Below, in pieces: positions 12,340 through 23,111 of a DNA stretch of 64,000 nucleotides; within the stretch, counting starts at the first letter, position 1; each line of letters begins with the position of its first letter. A program made the position numbers and the translations under genes. This stretch comes from Ctena decussata. Lineage: Eukaryota > Mollusca > Bivalvia > Lucinida > Lucinidae. The notes under the pieces are model-generated. The model was not told the origin of the DNA. It saw only the letters and a list, made by a program, of their open reading frames with translations, and did not search any database. The DNA lies in the NCBI GenBank assembly GCA_963989385.1, contig OZ022512.1, forward strand, positions 23,085,899 through 23,149,898. Reading direction: 5' to 3'.

Positions 12340-14032
12340 CTCACCTGTAGTCCATTAAGCCTCAGTACTCTAGGGTAAGTTACTCTAAAGCCATCGGTCA
12401 ACTGGTTCTGGTGAAAAAGATTTTTAAAGGTTTTAACCATATATGGGCATGGAGGACATGTTGGTCATGTGACCTGGACATTTGAAAAAAATTTCATTCC
12501 CTCTACCCCCTGGAGGCTCTATATGAAATTTGGTTTCAAAATTGGCCCAGGGGCTTTTGGGGAGATGGTTTGATATTGTCAAAATGACAGAGTTCTGGGT
12601 CAAAAGTCAAAGAATGGCCTTGACCTCTTGTACTCATAAATCTTCATGTACTCATTTAGATGACTGTAAATACCAATTTTTAGGCATAAATCTTCAAAAC
12701 TTTCCATGAAATCTTATGTTCTAGCATTTTCCCACATTTGACCTTGCCGTAAAATAGTCAAGGTCAACCCAAGGTCATAATTTGAACAATCTTGATAGTA
12801 CTGGAGTTCCCAATGCTACATACCAAGCTTCAAGGCCATCAGTCAATTGGTTCTGCAGAAGAAGATTTTTAAAGGTTTTTACCATATATGGGCATGGAGG
12901 ACATGTTGGTCATGTGGCCTGGACCGTTTGAACAAATTTTCATTCCCTCAACCCTCTGGAGGCTCTATATGAAATTTGGTTACAATTGGCCCTGTTGTTT
13001 TTGAGGAGATTGTTTGATATTGTCAAAATATGAGAGTTCTGGGTCAAAGGTCAAAGAATGACCTTGACCTCTTGTACTCATAAATCTTCATGTACTCATT
13101 TAGATGACTGTAGATACCAATTTTTAGGCATAAATCTTCAAAACTTTCCATGAAATCATATGTTCTAGCATTTTCCCACATTTGACCTTGCCGTGAAAAA
13201 GTTCAAGGTTAACCCAAGGTCATAATTTGAACAATCTTGATAGTACTCGAGTACCCAAAGCTACATACCAAGTTTCAAGCCCATCGGTCAATTGGTTCTG
13301 GAGAAGAAGATTTTTAAAGGTTTTTACCATATATGGGCGTGGCGGCCATGTTGGTCATGTGACCTGGACCGTGTGAATAAGTTTTTGTTCCCTCAACTCC
13401 AGGAGGCTCTATATGAAATTTGGTTTCAATTGGCCCTGTTGTTTTTGAGGAGATTGTTTGATATTGTCAAAATATGAGAGTTCTGGGTCCAAGGTCAAAG
13501 AATGACCTTGACCTCTTGTATGCATAAATTTTCATGTACTCATTAAGATGACTGTATAAAACAATTTTCAGGTCAAAATCTTCAATCGTTTCCAAGAAAT
13601 CTTACGTTCTAGCATTTTCCCATATAAAAGCTACAGAAAGCAAATTTGACCTTACCGTAAAAAAGGTCAAGGTCAACCCAAGGTCATGATTTGAACAATC
13701 TTGGTAATACTCGCGTGCCCGATGCTACATGCCAAGTTTCAAGGCCATCGGCCTATCGGTTCTGGAGAAGAAGATTTTTCTAGGTTTTTACCATATATGG
13801 GCGTGGCGGCCATGTTGGTCATGTGACCAGGACCGTTTGAACAACTTTTCGTTCCTAAGTTCCCTAGAGGCTGCATATGAAATTTGGTTATAATTGGCCC
13901 AGCGGTTTCAGAGGAGAAGTCGTTTGAAATTGTTGACGGACGGACGGACGGACGACGGACGACGGACGACGACGGACGACGGAGCCTTACCATCCTATAA
14001 GCTCCCCCGGAGCCGCTGGCTCAGGTGAGCTA
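12316..14032 (+). mobile_element. 1.7-kb repeat element inserted in the Helentron coding region
   Basis: Starts 'acaagaggaccattggtcct' (hairpin AGGACC-ATT-GGTCCT) followed by 'gtagctcacctg'. It ends with a GGAC/GACG microsatellite (13,935-13,982), a GAGCC-GCT-GGCTC hairpin and 'caggtgagctaa', so the two ends share an inverted 'tagctcacct' word. Inside are about 3.6 tandem units of about 445 bp ('tttttaaagg' starts at 12,421, 12,866, 13,310 and 13,774), each with 'gaccttgacc'. A related copy with the same 'hairpin + cttgtt' end lies in opposite orientation at 33,490-34,018. It interrupts codons that otherwise join in frame. It has the look of a non-autonomous rolling-circle element inserted between A and A (T|T on the other strand), but that class is an inference. 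Confidence 0.7.
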
Positions 14033-17000
14033 AAAATTCCAAGTTGTGCCATAGCCAACATGATGGATTTTCCATTGAAACCTCCGGAACTGGATTTGAC
14101 AGATATGGAAGAAAGACTGGTAGCAACACGCATCCCATTTATGTGTCTGCATCAGCTTCCTCGTGGTGGCCAGCTTAGCCTTAATGGAAATGTTGTCAAT
14201 GTTCCTGCCAATGTGACTAATACAGTTTTGAAACTTCCTAGAAATATGGATGACAGTGAGTCCATTCCAGTTAAGCTGAAAAGAAAGCAGAGTTTTGGGC
14301 ATCATGTTGCTTTTAAAAACATACGCCCGCAAAAAGTCATAACTGCAATTAATTGGTTAATAGCAAATTGCAGGTTATATCAGGAGGAAGGTGTTGTTGT
14401 GAATGATGACTGGAATCCAACAAATGGTATTGTGGAAACAACTGATGATGACAGGCCAGATGAATCAACTGATGAACCAGATCCTTGGGATGAAACTGCA
14501 GGTCAAGAGCAACCAGTGGGCATATTGGATACTCTTCTTGTCCCCCAGGATCTGACTGATGAGGCTTGTCGCATATTTTCGTTTGCTCCTGCTGAAGGAA
14601 ATACTCCAGTCAGCATTTTCATGGATCATAATGCAGAAGAACTGGCTTTTCCTACATTATTTTGTGGAAGAGCCCGCCCCGACAACATGGAGAGACCAGT
14701 CAAGATAAGCTATGCTGATATTTGCAAATCAGAATTGCGAAGGTCAGATAGAAGGATGGCCAGTCACATCCCCAATTTGTTTTTCAAGTTTAAGAAGCTA
14801 CAGACAAAGCACATTCTGGATAAAGCCAATATCTGTATTAGGAAAGCCCAAGGAAAACAAGATGTGACTGCTGGCCATGTAAAATCAATGGAAAATGTTG
14901 AAAAACTGTGTCGTTTGAATGAAGGCTTTAGAATTTTTAAGGATCTCCGAGGGTCTCCACCATACTGGGAACAGACAAAAAAGGACATTTTTGCTATGAT
15001 ACGCAAGTTAGGGATTCCCACATGGTTCACGTCATTTTCTTCAGCAGAAACTAGGTGGATTCACCTTCTGCAGATTTTATACAAGTCTCTACATATGAAA
15101 ACACTTTCTGATCAAGAAGCATCAGAGCTCACCTGGTTCCAGAAGTCAGAACTGATCAAGAGTGACCCGGTCACATGTGCTAGACATTTTGAGCATCAAG
15201 GCAAAAAATTAATCAGTGATGTTCTTCAGAGCCCAGCCAATATAATAGGAAAAGTTTCAGATTATTTCTATAAAGTAGAATTTCAGATGAGGGGCTCTCC
15301 TCATATCCACATGCTTGTCTGGGTTGAAGATTCACCAACTCTTGATGAGAGCGAAGATGCTGAAGCCAGGGTCATTGCATGTGTAGATAAGTATGTAACC
15401 TGCAGGAAAGAAGAGTCTGTGGATGATGTTGTCCCTCTACAGCAACATTCTCATTCCAGGACATGTCAACGAAAAAATAAAAATGAATGTAGGTTTAATT
15501 TTCCAATGCCACCAATGCCAGAAACATGCATTCTTGAGCCCTTGGGTCCAGAAACTTCAGAAGAAGAGAAAAAAATGCATGAAAAGAACTGGGAAAAGAT
15601 CAAGAAAGTACTTGATGATTTGAAAAGTGGTAAAAACATAGATTTTCATGATTTCTTGAAGGAAATTAACTTGAGAATGGAAGAATATACATTGGCAGTC
15701 AGATCCTCCTTAAAAAGTCTAAAAATCTTCTTACAGAGACAAGTGGATGAAATTAGAATCAATAGTTACAACAAATGTCTTTTGCAGTGTTGGAGGGCAA
15801 ATATGGATATACAGTATGTTACTGATCCGTATGCCTGTGCTATGTACATAGTGACATACATAGCAAAGGCTCAAAGAGGCATGAGCAACTTGCTCTTCAA
15901 TGCTGCAAAAGAAGCTAAAGAAGGAAATCAGGACATAAGAAAACAAGTCAGGACTATTGGTCACAAATTCTTGACACATGTTGAAGTTTCTGCACAAGAA
16001 GCAGTGTACTTTATTTTGCAGCTGCCTTTGAAAAAAGCTTCACGAGATGTTATGTTTATTAACACATCTCCAGAAAATGAGAGAGTTATAATGCTAAAAA
16101 GTCTGAAATTAATCCAAAATCTTCCTGATGAGTCTACTGATGTAGAGACAACAAGCATAATACAGAGATATGCACAGAGACCAAGAAAACTTCATGATCT
16201 GTGCCTTGCTGACTTCTGTTCTATTTACAGAGTAGTATACAACAGCAGACCAGTAAATACAGGAGAAGAAAGTGATGGTATTAGTCCAGCCGATGATAGC
16301 TGTTATGTAACCAAACAGTACAAGTGTGAAGATGGTACAGTACTAAGACAAAGAAAGAGGCCCATAGTGATCCGCTATGTTAGATACCAATATGAAATGG
16401 ATTCAGAAAACTACTTCAGAGAAGTCTTGATGTTATTTTATCCTTGGCGAAAAGAAGAAATGATATTAGGAGACTGTGAAACATACCAGGAAAGATTCCA
16501 ACAATTGGTTGACATAACCGATATAGAAGAAAAGATGAAAGAATACAACCACAACTGGTATGAGCTAGATGAAGCAGTTAAAGATCTTGAAAAGAGAACT
16601 GAAGATAGCATGGAAGATGAATGGGATAGATTAGCCCCCAATGCCCAGCAAGTGGAGAGAGATGATGAAGAAGAAGGAATTACAGAAGGTGATATATTTC
16701 CAGTCTTTGCCCCTCCAGATACTGAAGTCTCATCTTTCAATGAAATTCCAGGAGGACCAGCTGGGTCCGAGAGTGACAGGACTGAAGTCATGGTAAATGT
16801 CATGCCAGAGGAAGATTATTTATCTATGGTCAGATCATTGAACAAACAACAAAGAGAAATTTTCCACCATGTACTGTATCATTTAAAAGTTAATGCCAGT
16901 CCTCTATATTTATTTCTGACAGGGGGTGCAGGAGTGGGTAAAACTGTAGTGGTAAAGGCTATCTATCAATCTTTGTTGAGATACTACAACAAAAGTATCA

Positions 17001-18976
17001 CCTGCAATCCAGACAGCATCAAGGTTCTCCTAGCAGCACCAACAGGTATAGCAGCTTACTTGATTAAAGGAAACACTCTGCACAGTCTGTTCAAAATTCC
17101 TGTCAGCCAAAAACTAACTTACAAACCGTTGACAAGTGATAAACTGAACACTCTTCATTGTAAGTTTCAAGATGTCAAACTCCTGATAATAGATGAAATA
17201 TCTATGGTAGGTAACAGAATGCTGTCTTTCATTCATCACAGACTTCAGCAGATAACTGGTTCATCAAAGCTGTTTGGTGGAATTTCTGTTATTGCAGTAG
17301 GGGATTTATTTCAGCTGAAGCCTGTGTTTGATGGTTGGGTGTTTGAAAATCTGACTCAAGACTATGGACCGCTTGCAACAAACCTTTGGACGGAAAATTT
17401 TCAAATATTCCAGTTAACAACTATCATGAGACAGAAAGATTCAGCTGAGTTTGCTCAGTTACTCAATCGCTTGAGAGAAAGCAGACACACAGAGAAAGAC
17501 ATACAAATGCTCAAGACTAGAGTTATCAACAAAGATGTATTACATCCAGACTATCCGCTCAAGGTACCGCACATCTTTATATCCAACAGGATGGTTGACA
17601 GCCACAACGGTTTGGTATATGAAACCAGTACCAATAAAATATGCATTAAAGCAATGGATGTTGTTTTAGGGGATGTATCAAAAGATGTGAAGGAGAAAGT
17701 GAAAAGATCAGTTCCTCAAGATGCAAGCAAAACAATGGGGTTAAGTTCACAATACAAGTCAGCACTGGGACTGAGAAATGAGATATCGTGCAACATAGAT
17801 GTTGAAGATGGTTTGGCCAATGGGGCCGGTTGTGTCCTCGAATCAGTAGGCTCAGTAACTGCAACTGGCAAAATCAGTTATCTATGGGTTAAGTTTGAAG
17901 ATCAATCTGTTGGAAGGAAGTGTAGAGAGGAAAATAAGAAATTATATACTTCAGCCATCCACAAAAACTGGACCCCAATATTCAAGGCGAAACGTCAGTT
18001 TCCAGTTGGACGATACCAGTCCGTGATGGTAATGAGAGAACAGATTCCTCTAAGATGTGCTGCAGCAAAGACTTGCCACAGATGCCAAGGTGATACTATG
18101 GAGGCTGCTGTGGTTGATTTTACAGGTAGAACATTCCCACATTCCCACTATGTAGCTTTAAGTCGTGTAACTTCAGTTGACAATCTCTATATCAGAGAGT
18201 TAAATGAAAAGTCAGTTGCAACAAGTAAAGCTGTGAAAGAAGAAATGGAACGTTTGGGCACAGAAATGTTGTTAAAGTCACCATTATTAACTTATTACCA
18301 AGCCAAGAAACCTTGCCTGAAGTTGCTCTTTCACAACGTAAGATCTCTTCATAAACACTTCAGGGACATATTACCAGATGAGAACTACAGCTGTTCTGAT
18401 GTGATGATATTTGTTGAAACAAAGCTCAAGCCATCTGATGTCACTGCTGACTATTCTATTCCAGGATTCTACTCATTTAGATTTGATGGCCAGTGTTCAG
18501 GAACATCTCGCTCACCATTTGGCATGATTGTTTATACTAAATTAGAAATAGACAAGTCAACAATTTGCCACAAGCTTAAGAAAACATCAGCAGGAACTGT
18601 CATGGAAATGGTTACCTTTGTCATACAGACAGAGTTTCAAGATGTACCACAAATCAGAATAGCAGCAGTGTATGCATCACCAAAAGCTAAATGGGCAGAG
18701 CTGAAGGAGGTTTTAGAAGAAGGTGAACAGCTGTATCAGTTTACTGTTGGTTTGCCAGTTGTCCTTGCTGGAGATTTCAATGTTGATCTGCTAGCCAACT
18801 CTAGCCATGCAATTTTGAAAACTATAGGTCTCAAACAACAAATTAGTCAGCCAACTACAGACAACAACAGTCTCATTGACCATGTTTACACTAATGTGAT
18901 GCAGCTTCAGGTTACATGTGGGGTCCTTGAATCACACTTCTCGGACCATAAAGCTGTGTTTGCATTGCTTCAGTAA
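14033..18976 (+). CDS. Helentron ORF2: Rep (HUH)-PIF1-type helicase-AP-like endonuclease
   Basis: 1,638 aa from ATG 14,060. The frame is open from 14,033, where KIPSCAIAN continues the cysteine-rich block of ORF1. Residues 1-120 match the conserved Helitron region upstream of Rep (IPFM...LPRGGQLSLNGNVVNVP). The Rep HUH motif PHIHMLVW is at about 413-420. The two catalytic tyrosines lie in YIVTYIAK, about 595-602, three residues apart as in Helitrons. The helicase has Walker A GGAGVGKT (about 955-962), Walker B LLIIDEIS (about 1,041), GDLFQLKP and a C-terminal HYVALSRV. Residues 1,420-1,638 are an exonuclease-endonuclease-phosphatase fold with HNVRSL, VETKL, GDFNVD and a final SDH. That Rep-Hel-EN order defines Helentron/Helitron2. 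No stop or missing catalytic residue seen, so this half may be functional. Confidence 0.93.
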   Translation, partial: KIPSCAIANMMDFPLKPPELDLTDMEERLVATRIPFMCLHQLPRGGQLSLNGNVVNVPANVTNTVLKLPRNMDDSESIPVKLKRKQSFGHHVAFKNIRPQKVITAINWLIANCRLYQEEGVVVNDDWNPTNGIVETTDDDRPDESTDEPDPWDETAGQEQPVGILDTLLVPQDLTDEACRIFSFAPAEGNTPVSIFMDHNAEELAFPTLFCGRARPDNMERPVKISYADICKSELRRSDRRMASHIPNLFFKFKKLQTKHILDKANICIRKAQGKQDVTAGHVKSMENVEKLCRLNEGFRIFKDLRGSPPYWEQTKKDIFAMIRKLGIPTWFTSFSSAETRWIHLLQILYKSLHMKTLSDQEASELTWFQKSELIKSDPVTCARHFEHQGKKLISDVLQSPANIIGKVSDYFYKVEFQMRGSPHIHMLVWVEDSPTLDESEDAEARVIACVDKYVTCRKEESVDDVVPLQQHSHSRTCQRKNKNECRFNFPMPPMPETCILEPLGPETSEEEKKMHEKNWEKIKKVLDDLKSGKNIDFHDFLKEINLRMEEYTLAVRSSLKSLKIFLQRQVDEIRINSYNKCLLQCWRANMDIQYVTDPYACAMYIVTYIAKAQRGMSNLLFNAAKEAKEGNQDIRKQVRTIGHKFLTHVEVSAQEAVYFILQLPLKKASRDVMFINTSPENERVIMLKSLKLIQNLPDESTDVETTSIIQRYAQRPRKLHDLCLADFCSIYRVVYNSRPVNTGEESDGISPADDSCYVTKQYKCEDGTVLRQRKRPIVIRYVRYQYEMDSENYFREVLMLFYPWRKEEMILGDCETYQERFQQLVDITDIEEKMKEYNHNWYELDEAVKDLEKRTEDSMEDEWDRLAPNAQQVERDDEEEGITEGDIFPVFAPPDTEVSSFNEIPGGPAGSESDRTEVMVNVMPEEDYLSMVRSLNKQQREIFHHVLYHLKVNASPLYLFLTGGAGVGKTVVVKAIYQSLLRYYNKSITCNPDSIKVLLAAPTGIAAYLIKGNTLHSLFKIPVSQKLTYKPLTSDKLNTLHCKFQDVKLLIIDEISMVGNRMLSFIHHRLQQITGSSKLFGGISVIAVGDLFQLKPVFDGWVFENLTQDYGPLATNLWTENFQIFQLTTIMRQKDSAEFAQLLNRLRESRHTEKDIQMLKTRVINKDVLHPDYPLKVPHIFISNRMVDSHNGLVYETSTNKICIKAMDVVLGDVSKDVKEKVKRSVPQDASKTMGLSSQYKSALGLRNEISCNIDVEDGLANGAGCVLESVGSVTATGKISYLWVKFEDQSVGRKCREENKKLYTSAIHKNWTPIFKAKRQFPVGRYQSVMVMREQIPLRCAAAKTCHRCQGDTMEAAVVDFTGRTFPHSHYVALSRVTSVDNLYIRELNEKSVATSKAVKEEMERLGTEMLLKSPLLTYYQAKKPCLKLLFHNVRSLHKHFRDILPDENYSCSDVMIFVETKLKPSDVTADYSIPGFYSFRFDGQCSGTSRSPFGMIVYTKLEIDKSTICHKLKKTSAGTVMEMVTFVIQTEFQDVPQIRIAAVYASPKAKWAELKEVLEEGEQLYQFTVGLPVVLAGDFNVDLLANSSHAILKTIGLKQQISQPTTDNNSLIDHVYTNVMQLQVTCGVLESHFSDHKAVFALLQ

Positions 18977-19045
18977 CTTTTCTTTTCCTGCAATTGATTT
19001 AAAACATCCTTTAGGAAGACTTCATTGATTGGACAAATAATACTT

Positions 19046-20064
19046 GAAGCATCCCAGATTCTGTTCGGAATCCACCAAGCAGAAGTGATGGCATCCCATT
19101 CTGTTCAGGATCCACCAGGTATCCACTATGGCATCACAGACTCTGTTTAGGAGCCATGAGGCTCCGCCAGGTATCTGTTATGTCATCACAGACTCTGTTC
19201 AGGAGCTACCAGGCTCCACCATATATCTGTTATGGCATCCGCCAGGTATCTGTTACCGCATCCCTGACTCTGTTCAGGAGCTACCAGGCTCCGCCAGGTA
19301 TCTGTTACCGCATCCTAGAATCTGTTAGGAGCTACCAGGCTCCGCCAGGTATCTGTTACCGCATCCCAGACTCTTCAGGAGCTACCAGGCTCCGCCATTT
19401 ATCTGTTATGTCATCCCAGATTCTGTTCAGGAGCTAAGAGGCTCCGTCGGGTATTTGTTACCGCATCCAAGACTCTGTTCAGGAGCTACCAGGCTCCGCG
19501 AGGTATTTGTTACCGCACCCCAGACTGTGTCCAGGAGCTACCAGGCTCCGCAAGGTATTTCTTACCGCATCCCAGACTCTTCAGGAGCTACGAGGCTCCG
19601 CCATGTATCTGTTATGTCATCCCAGATTCTGTTCAGGAGCTACGATGCTCCGCCAGGTATTTGTTACCGCATCCCAGACTGTGTTCAGGAGCTACCAGGC
19701 TCCGCAAGGTATTTGTTACCGCATTCCAGACTCTGTACAGGAGCTATCAGGCTCTACCAGGTATCTGTTACTGCATCCCAGACTCTGTTCAGGAGCTTCC
19801 AGTTTCAGCCGTATTATGGCATCACAGACCCTGTTCAGGAGCTACCGGGTTCCGCCAGGTATCTGTTATGGCATCCCAGATTCTGTTCAGGAGCTACCAG
19901 ACTCTGCCAGGTAGGTATCTATTATAGCATCAGGGACTCTGTTTAGGAGCCACCAGACTCCATCATGTATCTTTTATGGCATCCAAGACTCTGTTCAGGA
20001 GCTACCAGACTCCCCCAGGTATCTGTTATTGCATCCCAGACTCTGTTCAGGAGCTTGCCTGAAG
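19046..20064 (+). repeat. 52-bp minisatellite, about 18 units, 3' of the Helentron
   Basis: 'aggagc' starts recur at 19,150, 19,201, 19,277, 19,327, 19,377, 19,429, 19,481, 19,533 and so on to 20,049, mostly 50-53 bp apart. Each unit carries GGAGC-TACCAG-GCTCC, which can fold as a hairpin. The array ends in a hairpin TTCAGG-AGCTTG-CCTGAA (20,046-20,064). Tandem arrays next to termini are common in Helentron-related elements, so this may be the element's 3' region. Confidence 0.85.
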
Positions 20065-20237
20065 TTTTATGCAATGCAAGCCACATCACTATAGCGACTG
20101 TGCAATGGGTAGGCACCTATTCAGGCGAGCTATGCTGTCAGGCGACAGCTCTTGTTCAAGTAGCGCTTGATAAGCAAGCATAGGTATGTATAAATTTTCG
20201 CCATTCCGCGACGTCATTTACAAGCGACGTTGCAGTC

Positions 20238-21364
20238 GTTTATGTGGCTGTTACACAGTGACGTATAGCATCAGCGTATGCCGACGTATGAGAAATTTAG
20301 CAAACACGCTGGTGTACGTTGAATAAGTTAGAGGTACGTTATGAACAAGTTACGAGTACGCTCAAATACGTTGGTATAAGTTGGTGTACGTCGAATGCGG
20401 TTTATAAGTTAGTCATAAGTTTGGTGTACGTGACAGGTAAGTTAAGCGTACGTTCATGCACGTAACTTGTAAGTTAATCATACGTTGACATACGTCGGCA
20501 GCCAGCAGGTCCATTGTATAGCGTACGCGTAACTTATTTCTAACTTATAGGTAACTTACCTGTAACTTATACCGAACGTATCGAGAACGTATCCAACCTA
20601 TGCCTGACGACCTTAGAACTTATTCAACGTGTCACGAACGCACTGAGCGTATTTAGGTAACATATCAGCCAGCGGCCTGGGCTTCAGCTATATATACTGG
20701 ATACAGATCAGCAATTCATCACTTTTAAATAAGGAATCGTCTTGGACCGCTTCTGTTTGTCGTTTTGGGGCTTGAGAGGGGGTTAATACTTCAGATGCCA
20801 GCACAGCTGCTGCAGATGCCGCCACGGATACCACCTAAGAGGCATTGGAGTCTGCGTGAGAGGGAGGTTGGCTACCATCGTAGGCACGGCAGTCGGGTGA
20901 TGAATGGGATGACGGTAGGCATGCAGGTGGTAAAGATGGAGTTTTTTTGGGTCAGCTACTATCTGCAAAGTTCGCTATTTTTCGTTTTTTAGGCATGTCC
21001 ATCGACTCAGGTCCATTACAATAAAAAGTGTTGTAGAGAGCTGTCGCTTCACATCTAATCGTCGAAGCACGCTCCAACACGCTATACATAAGGTCGGCGT
21101 ACGTTAGACTAACGTTGTGCATGCGTTCGGCACAAGACAAGAACGCTACAGATACGCTGGGAACACGCTGTTATACGCTTGTATAAGCATATACGCTAGG
21201 GATATGTTGTGAATAAGTTATTTATACGTTTCAGTACGCTATGTGTGCGTTCCAAAACCGGCTGCTGTTTGATGTTTCAATTTATCTCCAGCGTATGCCA
21301 GCGTATTGGATAAATTTTTCATACGTCGGCATACGTTGTCTGAAACGTTGTAGTGTGACAGGGC
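20238..21364. mobile_element. 1.1-kb non-autonomous DNA transposon with about 50-bp TIRs
   Basis: The left end (20,238-20,300) and the complement of the right end (21,310-21,364) share an imperfect inverted repeat, including 'catacgtcggcatacg' and a terminal 'ctgt(t/c)acac' word. 'tttac'-like sequence lies outside both ends (possible 4-bp TSD, TTTA). The subterminal kilobase is built from short words such as 'tacgttggtataagtt' on both sides. On the - strand at 20,994 an ATG precedes PKKRKIANFADS, which may be a relic of a nuclear protein, but the ORF is short. Confidence 0.65.
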
Positions 21365-21454
21365 CTTTACTGGCGACGTTATATGACATGCTAAGACCGT
21401 TATGAGAATACGGAAAGATGAGGACTAATAGGGCTCTCAGAATGAATGTCTTAA

Positions 21455-21950
21455 GCTTCGTTCATACTGGCAAAGTTTCTGTGACAAAGTAGGTTTGGAA
21501 AAGAGAAAAATGCTCGTGTGCATGAAAAAATATGCCACATTTTCATTGCCAAATTTATATGGTAAAGTTTTTATGACAAACAAAATTTGTCCGTGTGAAC
21601 AGAAAATTTGCCATAGAATATGTAATAAAGAAACTAGCTATGGAGATACGCAGAGAAAACTTTGCTCATAATCAAATCGGTTTGATTTTGAACAAAGTAT
21701 ATTTAACAAAGAAAATGTGGCATGGTTTGCCGTTCACACGGGCAAAGTTTATTTGTCCAGGTAGCCTTGACAAATAATGATCGATCGTGTGAACGCAGCA
21801 GCAAATATTTCCTTGCCGAAAGTTATTTGACAAAGATTCCATGCCACAGTTTGCTTAACAAATAATTTGCTCCATGTTAACGCAAAATGTTTGGCAAACT
21901 TTCTTTGTTAAAGATTCTGTGACAAAGACACTTTATGTCTTGAACGAGGC
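21455..21950. mobile_element. 496-bp MITE flanked by TTAA
   Basis: The ends are GC(T/C)TCGTTCA inverted, flanked on both sides by TTAA (21,451-21,454 and 21,951-21,954). The interior repeats 'ttgacaaa' and 'gtgtgaac' words on both strands. TTAA target duplication is typical of the piggyBac and Kolobok superfamilies. No transposase is present. Confidence 0.8.
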
Positions 21951-22039
21951 TTAAGTGAAAGAATTAATTTTTCAGACTCTCGTAAACAAAAAATAGTACA
22001 AATTGCAAGCAAATTTCTAACAGTAATATAGTTACTGCA

Positions 22040-22270
22040 GCCGACACGACTGAGCCGCACATAAAAAACTGCGTTACCCTGAATCACAAAATGCGCCGTA
22101 CCATGATAAAATGGGTTCTTTGGGGCATATACGGTCAGCGGAAGCTCAGATCAGTGTGCGCACTCGCCCAACCTGACCAGAGCCTTTGTTGTCCTCTGGT
22201 ACAATGATTCCGTGAGGAACAGCGAGGAGAATTATTAGTCTGTGCGTATGCGCAGACTGATCTGTGTGTA
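22040..22270 (-). mobile_element. Diverged copy of the 'gagccgcgacacgag' fold-back MITE
   Basis: Contains 'cgacacgactgagccgca' and 'agctcagatcagtgtgcgca...tgaccagagcctttg', matching the cores of the copies at 38,381 and 58,623 with many changes. Confidence 0.55.
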
Positions 22271-22673
22271 TGTATCATATTACTGACGACTCGTGTTCTG
22301 TCGGTGTGGCTCATGGAAGTCAGATAAAATTGACTTTTGGACAGTATTTCAGTCATATCGAGATGATGGTAGTACAAGGTCAACTTCCAAATCCACCGTC
22401 GGCGGGATAGGTAAAGGTAAAGACTTCTCGTAGCGTAGTGGCCGTAGGGCGGTGTTAGTAAGAGGCCCGCTATATCTTTGGCAACGGAATACAACAAGTG
22501 GAAGAAATATTGTATTATTCTTATTTTGTAATCAAAATAAAATTTTCGATGTCCAGAAAGGACATGTGTATTAAATCGCAAAAATCGGCATTATGATAAA
22601 TATTATATTCCGATCCCTAAAGCTCTAAAATCAGCTGGCATACATTTACTTGGTTTATTAATTATTTCGGATG

Positions 22674-22990
22674 CATAATCCCTCCAGCGCCGCGGACGTT
22701 CGGTTATGACGCAGACGATTGCGGGTTCGAATCCGGATTCGGCCAGCTTGCGACTGGAAAAGTCTCTTTGTCAAGCCAGCAATAGGAATGGGTAGCTTTT
22801 TCAAATCAGGGAAAGACAACGCAGCGAAAGGAGAAAGATGGACTCCGCCTTTCATATGTGTGTCTGAAAAGTCCTGTGAGCCCTGAAAGCAGGGAGGGAA
22901 CATGTATTCCGGCCAGCCTTAAATTGTTACACACATGAAACTCTGTCTGTCTGTCAGTCTCTCTCTCTCTCTGTCTCTCTCTCTCTCTCA
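22674..22990 (+). mobile_element. tRNA-derived SINE with a (TCTG)/(TC) tail
   Basis: The tRNA-like head has a good B box, 'gggttcgaatcc', at 22,732-22,743. The tRNA-unrelated body ends near 22,940, and a TCTG then TC microsatellite follows (22,943-22,990). The head cannot fold as an intact tRNA, so this is not called a tRNA gene. Confidence 0.6.
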
Positions 22991-23067
22991 TTAACTTTGT
23001 ATGAATACACTTATGCTGATCATACAAGGAAAATGAGAACATTGCAATATCAGCAAAGGGTTTTAAT

Positions 23068-23111
23068 ACGTGCGTTCCCGACGACGCGAAGCGTCGTCGT
23101 GCGGAACGCAC
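23068..23111. repeat. Terminal 44-bp hairpin of the left arm
   Basis: CGTGCGTTCC-CGACGACGC-GAA-GCGTCGTCG-tgc-GGAACGCACG. The mirror copy ends the right arm at 53,213-53,256. Confidence 0.9.

Noticed and set aside
19128..19946. Overlapping repetitive ORFs in all three + frames
   Set aside because: By-product of a 52-bp minisatellite lacking frequent stops. The period is not a multiple of 3, so the same peptide appears in each frame.
19046..20064. CRISPR-like regular repeats
   Set aside because: There are no unique spacers, units are contiguous and degenerate, and the context is eukaryotic.
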